From Taenia hydatigena (Eukaryota; Platyhelminthes; Cestoda; Cyclophyllidea; Taeniidae), in NCBI GenBank assembly GCA_036345935.2, contig JADWOT020000006.1:20228967-20292966 (forward strand): a DNA stretch of 64,000 nt, in the 5' to 3' direction. The notes beneath the pieces are model-generated. The model saw nothing but the letters and a program-made list of their open reading frames with translations. It had not been told where the DNA came from and searched no databases. This document shows, one piece after another, positions 47,086-58,600 of the stretch. Each line of letters starts with the position of its first letter. Position 1 is the first letter of the stretch. Made by a program: the position numbers and the translations under genes.

Positions 47086-50000
47086 ATGGCTCATAAGCAC
47101 ATTGATTCCCGCAAAGTAAGATATTTTGAAGATAGAGCGGAATTTCTGTTACGCAAATGTAGGCCAGAAGACAAGAGTAAGTACTTTGCAGATTTATCTT
47201 CAAGAATTGTTGTTTGCATTACCCTGCTGTAGTTCCATAGTGGTTTGTCGTTTCATTCTATAAGGGTGTTTCAGATACTGAGCAATTTTTGTCAACTAGT
47301 TGCTTTTATTACACTCGGTAAAAGACAAATTGTCTCAGTCTTATTAATCCATTCTCTCCCCCAGCCGACTTTGTGTTACAAACATTTATCGAACTCAGCA
47401 AGGATGGTTGGTCTGTCTGTACCAACGGAAGAGTTGCTACAAGTGTAGAGAAGATGATACCGTTTGCATCAGCGGAGGCGACTGGCTGCCTGTTGAAGGC
47501 CTTCACCAAAGAACTAGAGCCCCTTTTCAGTACCAAATTTGCACATCACGTCCTCCACGCTGCTATTCGCCACTGTGCTTCCTACCCGGACCTTCGTCAA
47601 GACGAACTCATTTCCTCCTGTATTGCTGACTATCTCGACTTCATGTGGGAAAATTACGCCAGCTTTCTGCATCAGCCTCATGCCTCACCAGCTCTACGAG
47701 TCTACCTTCAACTCCTCTCCGGAGTAAACATTCCCAAATCGCCTCATACGGGGCTCTACGAGGTGGATAAGGTTACTCTTGCTGACCCACTTGACGTCAA
47801 CTACTTAGATCGGATCACTGACTTGGCAAATCAGTTCCTCCTCTCAAAGTCGTTCAATGCCTTCGTTGTGGACCCCATGTCCGGTGCTTTTCTGCAAACC
47901 CTGATTATTGTCTGCTGGAAGCGGTTAGAAAAGGATTTTGAGGCGATTTGCTCGAATATTTTGCGCAAATCGCAGTTATTGAAAATATCTGATGATGAGG
48001 AATTTCTGAAGCTAAATGAAGAGCGAGGAATCTGGTACGTCTAAGTAAACTTCCTGACGGTGCAATTTTTAAACTTAGTCATGGAATTTTGGCTTATTGC
48101 TCCAATTCGATGCTGTTAGGCGATTAAATATCCAAACTTAAGCTTTAATTATAGCGTCGTATTCGCTAAAACTGCTTTTCATGGTTTAGTTTGGGCAATG
48201 GTTTTTGAATGAAGTTGCATGCCTCTTGCCTTAATACGTAGCTAAGATACTAAAATCGCCACCTAGTGATCGACTCAAACCATATCAGGGATTATGAGTT
48301 CTCGGTTCTTAAAATGCGAAGCTCCCAGCTATTTGTCTGGCATCCACATTTTGCCGTTTTGCTTATAATGATAGTCATTTTGGAAAAAATAACCGCATAA
48401 AACTTCAATACTGGGACTTTGCTCGCAGTTTGGGTTTGATGTATTAATAATCTTAATGCCGGTTTTTTATCTTCTCATACATAAATTCTGATTGCTCATC
48501 GCGCAAACCCCTGTCCAGGATCAGAACTGTAATAATAGAGCTTCTTAAAATTTTCCATCAACGCTCCATCGATTCCTTAATTAGCTGTCTCTACTGCATG
48601 ATTCCGTTGTATTTTGAGCTGTCTAATGCTTCTTTTGTGTACTAGTTCAACTCATATCTCTCGCCTGATGGTAAAAAGAAGTTCTGGACTCACCCATGGT
48701 TTAAAAAACTTATTATAGCTGAAAGTTGTAGATCATGAGCGCGCATATCTTTACAATCGCCTGAAGCCACAAGCAGTCTCTCGAAGTTCTATACTTTATG
48801 ACCTCACGGAAATTTTAAAGTAATATTGATGACACATTGAGCTTTTACTCAACCGCATGGTATACCACGCAATGTTATCGAATTGACATCTTGAGATATT
48901 TTTTTCCACTAGTTATCCAATGGGATTTTCCCACCCTGTTGCGGTATTCTTTATGGAGACACTAATCAGCCTCCTCCCGGGGTCTCTACTTCGAAAATTC
49001 TTAAAAAACCATCTTCTCAACATGCCATCATTAAAGTGCAGCACCACCAAAATGTCGGTTGTCTCCGCGCTGGCGGGCCACGAGAACGCATGCCGAGTGC
49101 TCCGCGCTACTATTCGAGCAGTGAGACGAGCCTCCGACCTGGAAGAAATAATGTCGGCTCTCCAGTTGCCTGGAATTGGTGAAACAGGGGCAGGTCTGAG
49201 GATGGCTCTCGACTCCGGTCAACATTATCTCCTCATCGCACTGGCCGAAGCGTGTCGTCGGTGCAGTGGGAGCCGTGCAGAGGTTGTTCAGGCCACATGT
49301 GAGAAGGTAGGTAGTTGGAATTGGCACTGGTAATCTTTCTGACTGTTGTAAAGATTCTCCTGGGGGCATTCGGATACAGCCCAAAGATGAAATCGAACGA
49401 TCAGCTAATCAAATCTATCGTACGCTTGAAGAGACAGCTAGAACGCGAACCTATTGGCGAGGGAGAGGAGGAAGAGGAGGAGGAGGAAAAACCATCGGGT
49501 AACCTCAGACTTTCTAATGCTTTATCTCATTCCTGCTTCCTCCCACCACATTTACTTTCAGTTCACACAGTATTCATCCTCTCGGCCTTTAATCAGACCT
49601 CTAACTTGATGTGATTCGTTTTCAAGGTTAGAATTGGCTGCGCTACTAAAATCTCCCATTTTTGTGTTTTTTAACCAAACCAAGTTAATAACTCTATTTG
49701 TCTTTTGAGCTTCCTGTGTTATTATTAGTTGGTCATTATTGATGCAATAACAGGTTCTTCAACTTAACTATGGTTTTACAATGGTCTCCCGGCCAATACC
49801 GATAACAAATCTGATTACGACTTTAAAACTGACCCCAATTGAAGTAAAATGGAAGGTGTGATGATTTCCGTGAGTTCGGATGCCTTCTGTATCACTTTTG
49901 GCGGGGTCAGCGGCATAACCATTTAGACCGGAACATTCCAGTGAATTATCAGTGAAGGCACTATTGTTCTCTCGCCGGACGAAAAGGTTGTTGAATGAAG

Positions 50001-51658
50001 GGTCATCGCATCAAGCAAATCACTTGCTATTATTTTTCCTATTTTTACAATTCTGGCTCTATCTGTTGGTTAAAATACCTGGCGTGAACTCAGTGAAGAA
50101 TACCGGTTGCAGAATAGTTTACTGGCAAGAACTGTAGTCAGTCCTTTGATACAGCGCTTCAATGGGTTCTCTCACTATCACTGAAAGCAATATCAAAATT
50201 AATGAGGGTAAATTGGGCAACGTACCCGCCAATTCACTCCACCTCAAATCAGTTGAAAGACGGGGACCAATTTTAGTCTCCAGGGCTAGTGTTCAAGTGG
50301 ATTCGACACCACTGCCTCAGAGTAGCAATTAAAGCCCAAAAATATTTAGCGATGTCTGGAACCTTTAAAGAAAGCACGCCAGAAAATTCGGTATTTCTCG
50401 AGGTTCAAGTGAAATATTTTACTCCTAACAGCCCGATGTTTGTGTAGTATCGGTATATGGGTGTGATATATATGAAGCGGCAGGTGGTGATTCGATTTGT
50501 TGTAGCTCTCCGAGTCTTTCCCGATGCTGCAACGAGCTGTGGCAAGGCTTGGGCAACAGTAATGGTAGGAGGGCCATACTGCCAAGCAGAGGCAAAACTC
50601 ACGCAGACTGAAAGGTTTTGCAGTTAAATACACCGTTAAACAAAATCACATTATTGTATTATTTCAAGATGCCGCAAGTAGTTTTAAGTGCTCTCCCATG
50701 CTATTTTGGTAAATTTTACATCGCAATCTTCCTACAAATTTGATTTAGTGACGGAATGCAAGCTGGCGGGTTGCTTGCTGGCCGAGGAGATGTTGGGCTT
50801 CACCCACCATCGTCCGATCCGTCTGGCCATCAGTTTAGCCAGTCTGCCTGCTGCTGAGATGGTCGCTTGGGCGCGCAACCACATGCTGCACCGAGTCGTC
50901 GAATCTGCCCTCCTTTCGCCCTCTGTGCCAGAGCAGAGGAAGCTTCAAATCTTTGCTTGTCTCAAGGTGAGCCCTTATTCCTCCCATTTTTTCCGATTTT
51001 GCCTTTTTAAAGAAGGGATTTAGCAGAATAAAATAATAACATTTGGTTTATTGTAATTTTTCTATAGTTTAACTCATTTTCGAAAATAGTGGTATTATAA
51101 ACAATTCATCCTACAAGTTAACGTCCTCTCCTAAGTAGGAGTGAAAGAGATGTGAATGATCTAATTTTAAGAAGAAAAATAACGATAGAAGGCAGTGGTA
51201 TCTACACTGCATAGGTTGAACTTGACATAGTAGTTTGAGGAGCGAAGAATGTGCTAATCCATCCCACTATTCAGCCTCAGTTGGGCACCCTAGCCATGGA
51301 CCAATCAGGTAGCCGAGTGGTCGAAGCCCTATGGCGTAGCTCAGAAGCCTTCGCGTCGAAGTCGTCCATGAGTAAAGAGATGTTGTCGTTGCGTGAGGAG
51401 ATTGCGAGATGTCTGGCACCTCTGGCCGACCGTTTGGAGGGCGCAAAGTTTGGCAGATTTGTGGAGAATTTAGTCGGTTCTGCTGTCTATCGCACCAATC
51501 CACAAAGATGGCGGCAGGTTAAGTTAGCCGGGACCAGTGTTGGCGCCGCTAAGACTAAGGAGAATACAACGGGAGGATCGAAAAGTTCAGTGAAGCGACG
51601 TCAGTCACAACCGGACTTGCAGAAATGTAAACATTGGGCCAAGAAACAGAAGTGCTGA
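47086..51658 (+). CDS. NOP9: NOP9-type nucleolar Pumilio-repeat protein, six exons
   Basis: Exons 47086-47176, 47365-48034, 48913-49306, 49354-49498, 50749-50966 and 51275-51658 join to 633 aa (human NOP9 about 636). NOP9 is a nucleolar RNA-binding protein of Pumilio-like repeats needed for 18S rRNA processing. Exon 1 gives the N-terminal helix with VRYFEDRAEFLLRKC and ends at a strong GTAAGT. Later repeats show LFSTKFAHHVLHAAI, NAFVVDPMSGAFLQTLI, MSVVSALAGHENACRVL, SLASLPAAEMVAWARNHML and LAMDQSGSRVVEALW, matching the human order. Exon 4 encodes an acidic run (GEGEEEEEEEE). The C-terminus is a basic tail rich in K, R, Q and S, fitting nucleolar localisation. The N-terminal basic extension of human NOP9 is missing or very short. 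The start ATG has good context (CTAATGG). Confidence 0.92.
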
Positions 51659-51691
51659 GACACTGATGTGCTGGTATGCTGTACATAGATT

Positions 51692-51697
51692 AATAAA
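51692..51697 (+). terminator. Poly(A) signal AATAAA of NOP9
   Basis: AATAAA 34 nt after the NOP9 stop codon, in TTAATAAAAATG. Position is typical of a short 3' UTR. Confidence 0.65.
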
Positions 51698-52143
51698 AAT
51701 GTGTGATATGGCATTCCCTTTTCTGATGTAAAACAATGTCTTTTGGAGGGTAAAATTTACAAGAGATATTATGTTTCCTACTAGAGGCTGAGTTTGGCTG
51801 GTCCGGATCAAATGTAGTAGAAATTTCATTGTTTCTTTGAATGGTGAGGCAACATAGATTTTCGGAAATTTATTTTTCTAGAATAATGGATGGAATGACT
51901 ATTGCATACATTGGCAAGAGGTTTTACCAGTCGCTTTTAGTTGAAGAGTTTATTTACCAAAGGATATTAATAAAAATGTTAGGATTGTACTCTCATTGGA
52001 CAGATCCGAATTTGTCATTACCACTGGGATTTTTAGACGCTCTCCCCACAGGGAATCGTTAAGGAGTTAGGTATTAAGCCACATAAATCGGCTCACACGT
52101 AAAACGAACAGTCTTGACTTACGCTTCCACAGAGGGAATGGAA

Positions 52144-54477
52144 CTAGAATGCGGAGTACAAGGGTCCCTGAGATGCTTGGAAACTAGACTTTGAAAGAAG
52201 AATTTCAACCATCTGAAGAAGAATTCTAGAATGCTGAAATAAGCCTATTTTTCCGGGAATGTCGAGATCCCCACAACCCTCTGTAAAAACGAAGCTGGTA
52301 TCAGCGTTTGCTAGGATAGACTTGTATCCTTCTCGTCTAACTTCTCCACCTCTCTTCCTGCTGTCGTGGCCAACAGAACGGGTGAACGGAGGTCTTTTAA
52401 CCCCTTTCAGTCTGCGAAACAAAGTCTGCAGGCGAAAGGCGTATTTGAATGGTCCCTTAGCGATCCTGATATCGGATAGGAACTTTCTGGACTTATGCAG
52501 AATTGACCCAACGATCCACGATCAGGATCCTGGGTGATGGTCTGTAGAGCAAACGTGAATACTTTTTTCGAAATTAAGCTAGGGATTCCAGCGAACGCCA
52601 TTTAGAGTAGTTTTGGGGTTTGGAACCATCTCTGTATTGACCAGCCGAAACCTTCATCTCATTATTGTCTTGGCCATTGATTGGTGGTTTTGGGTGGACC
52701 ATTTCAAAAATGTTCGATGCGCCAGTAAGAGCCTAGGGTTTCGGTAGTCGGCCCTTCTCGTAACAATTGGCAGCTCAAGTGAGGTGGAAGTCTTCACGGT
52801 CTTAGCCCCAGGATGTTAATTATTGGTGGGCGGATTGGATTTATCAGACAGATGCGAGGTATGGACTTAGAGACGAGGTATGAAACATTATCTGCTGATT
52901 CGACAAATCAGAAGAAAACTTTGAGAGTTCCTTGCTACCCTTTGGTACTGATGAAAGGACTTGAAAAATTCGGCAACGTCTTTGTCCGTGTATGGGTGGT
53001 AGAGTAAAGATGTTTGTATGGACTGACACCAGGATTCCCATTGAGGAGGTAACTCAGTTCACTCAAGCAAAATGCGTTGAGCGAGACAACACGGCCACCA
53101 AACATTAATCAATTCTCGACAATGGGATAACGGTTTGAAGTCGTCGATGGGTGAGCGACGTGGCCGCAAATCGCGTTGCTTGGGTCGACACATTGTTGGA
53201 CTCTGTCACCATTTGAAGGTCTTCAACTGTCACCGTAAGACTCCTAGCAGCATGGGTAAAACGGTGTACAGCAGGTTCCCTGTACGAAGCGTCGCAAATA
53301 AAAACGCCAGCTGATAAGACGCGGGCAAGCATTAGCCTGACTCAAGTCTACTATGCGACAGGATTGAATAGTAAAATCATGACCCAGCAATTTAAACGCC
53401 CATCAATGGAGCTGATTTGCTAAATTCGCTGGGATATCGGCTAGAATGGTGACAATCAGTTGCTGGAAAGTAGCTATGTGTATTGGAACAACTCGCGATG
53501 TGTTTATGATTGGAAGTTCATGGCACTTTGATGGGACATTAATCTTTAAACTTGTATAAGCAAGGTCCACTTTTACAATAAATTCTCTGCTGATTTCCAT
53601 TGCCAGTGACCAATGGTTTCCCTATTCCCTTCGTCTGGAATAGGAAGCCGGAGTCAGAATACTATCGCATACAAGCCTTCGAATTTCCGCACTCAATTGA
53701 GACACTGAGGCGTGGAGAATAGACTTCTTAAGGCTGAATAATGGTGTAGTGCCAGACTGTATGTGGTGGACAACCGAATGATTGAGGCGAACAACCGTTC
53801 CTTGGATAAGGTCACGTATTGCACCAAATAGACTATGTTGAATGGGCCTTAGTATGAGCCGGCTGACAGAACCAACCAATCCGCATCGCGACGACAGTTC
53901 AATTTGATACAATGAACCGAATTGCTCTCGGCGTCCTTGTCATGCTTCCGTTCGATCAACCATACGCACGCTCTAACAGTCAATCCTCTGGGAAGCGATT
54001 ACATCAAACAATTCAAAACGATTCCACCTAAAATCAGAAATCAATGATCGTGGCACTAACAGAGTGTAAGGTTCGTTTGATCAGCACAGCAGTGATTCCA
54101 AAACCACAAAACGGGTCTGAAAAATATTTGCTGCAAGCTCTAGCGACGTTCACTTTCCTACCTATCACCCAGAGCACGACCTAGTAAACTAGAGATCCGC
54201 GTTTGCCAGCTAGAAGATGGATCCTTCATGCATCAGCTCACGGAGACTGATGTTTGAACCATGATTCAAGTGCGACGTTTTCGACTGGACCACAGTGCAT
54301 CTCCGCCATGTTATTGGCAATGGTATACATCGATGATGCGGTTAAGGCTGCCTGATACAAATGCGGAATTTTTTCGCATTTTTTAACGATTTCACCAACT
54401 TCAATCGCTGATTTAGTAACAGTTCTAGCTTTGACGGAACCATGGCCTGCTTCACCTGCGTTGTCAACTGTTACGAG
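52144..54477 (-). other. Unidentified coding-like segments, possible degenerate or multi-exon gene
   Basis: Several minus-strand segments look protein-like but carry stops between them. 54477-54238 begins after an acceptor-like TAG and contains VTKSAIEVGEIVKKCEKIP and SSMYTIANNMAEMHCG (79 codons). About 53939-53622 contains LVGSVSRLILRPIQHSLFGA and HASVSQLSAEIRRLVCDSI. 53600-53403 contains FQQLIVTILADIPANLANQL. About 53332-53105 contains FTHAARSLTVTVEDLQMVTE. 52601-52144 holds two further overlapping frames. The helical, Ala/Thr/Val-rich character recalls vinculin or talin bundles, but no diagnostic motif is seen and I could not link the segments by a single splice chain. Real exons, a pseudogene or coincidence are all possible. 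Confidence 0.25.
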
Positions 54478-55063
54478 CTACTCATGGATGTGTATGCCCA
54501 CGGATAGCATTGCGGTCCCAATCAGAGGACTCAAGAACCATAGGCTCCAAAAGCATCCGAATACACAGGTGGAGACAGGAACCACACATCCATATCAGCT
54601 AAATGGCACTGAAATTATAGTGAATATGGGCACAGAATGTGTATCCCCACAGATTGCTTACCAATCAGGCGAATGGAGACGAGAGAGAACTACTGAGGTT
54701 ACCAGGACATCTGGGAATCAGGAGCAAAAGGAACGAGTTCAAACCGGAGCAGAAACCCCTAGAACATCGAAATGATATGTCTGCAAAACAAAGGCAGGAG
54801 CTCACGTCGGCTAACACAACAAAGGCAAGGACAACATGCTTCCTGATAAAGTAGAAGATAAGTGAAAGGCAAAAAATGACACTAAAGGCGGAATTATGTA
54901 GTGAATTGACTCATGGTTTCCCCGTTAATTAGCACTTTGTCTCAAGTACACCGGTGCCATGGTTACCATAACTCCTAGTCAGGGATAGAAATGGACGAAT
55001 GGGTGCAGTCTACAACTCGGCTTTCGCATGTCGCCAAGTACATTCTTGTGGTTTTCTTTGTTG

Positions 55064-55297
55064 CTAGAATTACGTAGCCGTGAAGATTCTCTTAAAGGCG
55101 TTCCATTACCCAGAAAAAACGCTACTGAAATTTCTTACTCGCAAGTTAATCTCGACTTGTTTAATGAGAAGATAGAAGGTCGTACAGAATTCGATGCATC
55201 GCTATCGGGCGATTCGCTATCGAAACCACATTTTAAAGTCATATCAAGGCAATGTGTTCTGTTAAAAGGCCTTGAGGAGAATGCTGTACAGCTTTAA
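55064..55297 (+). other. Possible terminal exon of an unidentified plus-strand gene
   Basis: A good acceptor (TTTCTTTGTTGCTAG) opens a frame of about 77 codons (LRSREDSLKGVPLPRKN, NLDLFNEKIEGRTEFDASL, HFKVISRQCVLLKGLEENA) that stops at 55295-55297. An AATAAA follows 6 nt later. The combination looks like a last exon with a very short 3' UTR. No upstream plus-strand exon or family was identified. Confidence 0.35.
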
Positions 55298-55302
55298 AAT
55301 TG

Positions 55303-55308
55303 AATAAA
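55303..55308 (+). terminator. AATAAA after candidate terminal exon
   Basis: Hexamer 6 nt after the stop of the candidate exon at 55064-55297. It is unusually close but could serve as its polyadenylation signal. Confidence 0.35.
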
Positions 55309-55691
55309 ACATGTTTCTTAAGGGAGACAAACCGCATTTACGGCCATCAGGCTCAACTGAAATTATTTAAAAGATCCAAAATGGAACAAAAACTGCATAG
55401 ACCAGGACAGTGCCCTAATATGCGCAGAAACAATCGAATTTTACAAGTCCTTACAAAGTACTTCAAGTCATTGCAACGAGCTTTGGCAACTGGGCGACTA
55501 TAAAGAGGTGACAAGTGAATTTACAATACTTTAGCACATGAACTTAAGCTTAATAAATAGAACCTTAACTGCATGAAGCATCAAATAAATCAACCAACGA
55601 AACAGAGCAATCTACACGTTGGTTCTGATAATAAATGCATGCAATACTGTACAGTAAACACAAGTTATCGTGAACAGCAGACGATAAAAAG

Positions 55692-58600
55692 TCAGTAGTC
55701 CACAATGAAAGTCCGCAGGCGCCGAAGGAACTGCTTATTGGTGATGAAGTCATCCATCTCCTCGGTACATGTCCAAGCGAAATTTGCTTCGTCTCTCCTC
55801 CCATCCAGTGCCTCCCCAGCTCGGACGTTCTCTCCATGCCACAGTTTATTCACGTAGGCGTTCAGAAAGTACATCTACATTCGGAAAACGCAGAAAAAAC
55901 AGCCTCGACTTATGGCATACTGTTGCGGTAATTATGCGCAGACATTGATAACCCCAACACAAGACGATTTTGTCAATGACATTTTTAAGCTCCGACACCA
56001 GACGCCTCGTCCTGCAATTCTTAGCCAAGAGGGCAGCTCCATGGACTATTATCAATGTTAATGGAAGTAGTATCACAGTTCGTCAACAAGAACGTCAAAT
56101 TACACCTATGTTGGACAAACGGATGTCAGAAAGAGGCAAGGTAACCGATATTCAGTAACATAACACAACTTGAAAGATCGTTAAACAATGCGTCTTTAAT
56201 TATAGGATAGCTGATAGCTTGCACCATCACTGGTGCTCAAATTAAAGAAGACGGATTTGATGGCTGTCTAACTGCTATTGCTTGTGAGGTTGTACGGCCC
56301 AGTGGCGCCGACTGGGTCTCACTACCTTAGCAGTCGGTACCACATGGAAGCGGCAAAAGTAGGAATGTTGGCGAAGAGCAACGACGGCCGGATAAGTGCA
56401 ACTCGGTGATAGAGAATAACAGCGATTCAAACAACAGCGACAAAAACTAGCAGAATGGATAACAATGGGGAAAACAACACTAGCATGAGTAGCGATCGCT
56501 CAAATTCAACAAGTTGACCTATCTATCGTCTCCCTTCAATCGCTTTCAAGAGGTGCCTTTCGAGTTAGCGGCAATCATTACAAGCTGTATGGAAGTCTTC
56601 CAGATGTCCTGGTTACCAATGTGACCAAAGCTTGCTGATACTAGAAATTTATTGCTTGCATGATACTGAAGTTCGTATGCTATGCTTTGAAATCAGGTAT
56701 TTAATAATTAACAGTTCAAAAAAGCAGAATAATTGAGGAAAAATCAGGTGTCAAAGGTTAATAAATAATAAGCACACCTGAACACCCTGTTTCTGCCCCT
56801 TCTCCTTTCCTTCGTCGATGCGATAGGCGTACTTATGCATCGCCACTGGAGCATTTCCGACGATCATACATTGTGCTTCTGGAGGAAGAAGAGCCTTTGC
56901 AAGATCTTCTGCAGCCTAAATATGCAAAAGGAAACTAAAGTCAGCCGATGTAACCGAGTTTCTTTTACGGAGGAAATAAATGTTGACCTACTCTCGCTAT
57001 TCAACGTGCGCGCTCCATCGCTTGCAATGCTTAATAGACTACTCCAGACAACACAGTAAATATCTATCTATAAGACCGCTGCTGGGTTCAATGCAGCTTT
57101 CAAAACGACAGGACACACCTTTATCAGTGCTAATCACTACACCTTCAACATAATGGCACATCGTTGAGACACGCACAAATTATTTTTCAATCTAGGGTTT
57201 GAAAAATATTTCAAATGACCGGATACGGATTCCCACCCCCACTTCAAAGATCACAGAACCATAAAACATCGTGAAAGATGGACTTGCTAGACAAACTCAA
57301 CAGTTCTTAATGGAGATTAAAAAGTCTGGCTCCGTATTTAGATAAAAATACGCAAAGAATCAGTGAATAAGTTGGCGAAGACAAAGACTGCCCCTTACAT
57401 TTCACAAACTAAATGAATGTGGAAAATAAAATAGGTAAGTGGGATATAAAGGTGTTTATATCTAGAAGCGAAATGTAGCACAGAGGAGACACCGAGAGTC
57501 CTGTACTTAGATGGAAGAGGCTAATGAGGTGTAGTAAAAGTCTGTCAAGCAAACAGGATGTTTTACGGTTTCGGTGTCTCTCTACTTTACCAGTAAAAGC
57601 CACAAAGACTTGATAGCTTACGTATCTAAAATTAGGTTATATCACCTATAATCTAGCAGAGAAAAACAAGTCGCAAAAAATGATATTTTTTATTTAATGT
57701 AGAGAACAAAGCGGTAACTTAGTGAATGAACTAAAGAACTACAAACTTTAAGGCATACTCGAGAGCAAATATAGGAGCCATCCAAGCGGGATACCTCAGC
57801 CTACTGTACCCTGGCTCTTGGCATCCAAGCGAACCGTGTCCCAGTAACGATAGCTAACGGACATGCCATAAAGCAGTTCAGACCAGAAAACCGCCAATAA
57901 AAACAGCATGCATAGGAAAGTAGTCGGTGGCGACGGTTTCCAGCTCACCCTAAGCAGCCATTCAGCATTTGAATTGCCTGCTCAATGCACAACTGGTCAT
58001 AAGACAAAAATGCACACGTGACTAATCTTTTTAATAGCAAATTTGGACACAGTCATCAACGAAGGCTTTCAGTTCGGTACCATCAAGACAACCTTCTACA
58101 AACGCATCAACGAATTGCTATGTACCGTAGATGTGTGTAGTACTTAAGCGTTGAGATGAAAGTGGAAACATCCCAGAGGAATATGTGAAATGACAAATGC
58201 TGTATTATTGATAAAAATAGTTATTTTCTTTTCTAAACACAAAGACCATCATTTAGAAACTCGCATTGTTTAACTCGATTTTGGGTACTCTGCCATCGTA
58301 CCTGCGCAGGTTTGGGTGGCGTCCGGGCCATGCCAGTAGCCCCAAAAGCTTCACTGCACGTCGACAATGCACACTCCGCCTGAGTATTGTCTTCTTTCTC
58401 CTTTGTTGGAGTCTCGGGTAGCTACATTAGCGGCGGCGGAAAGCGATTTCACTCTTAAGGGACATCTGTTCCGACTTTATTGCTGAGTGGTACACCTTAG
58501 CGGGGCGTAAGTGGATATGCTGCGAATGGAAGAATCGGTGACAACCCCAAAGAGAAAGGCTGAAAGTGACATCTACCCTCGATATCTCATTCAGTTTCAT

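Noticed and set aside
48035..48044. NOP9 ending at the TAA at 48042-48044
   Set aside because: A donor at 48035 and later exons continue the Pumilio-repeat match to a total length equal to human NOP9.
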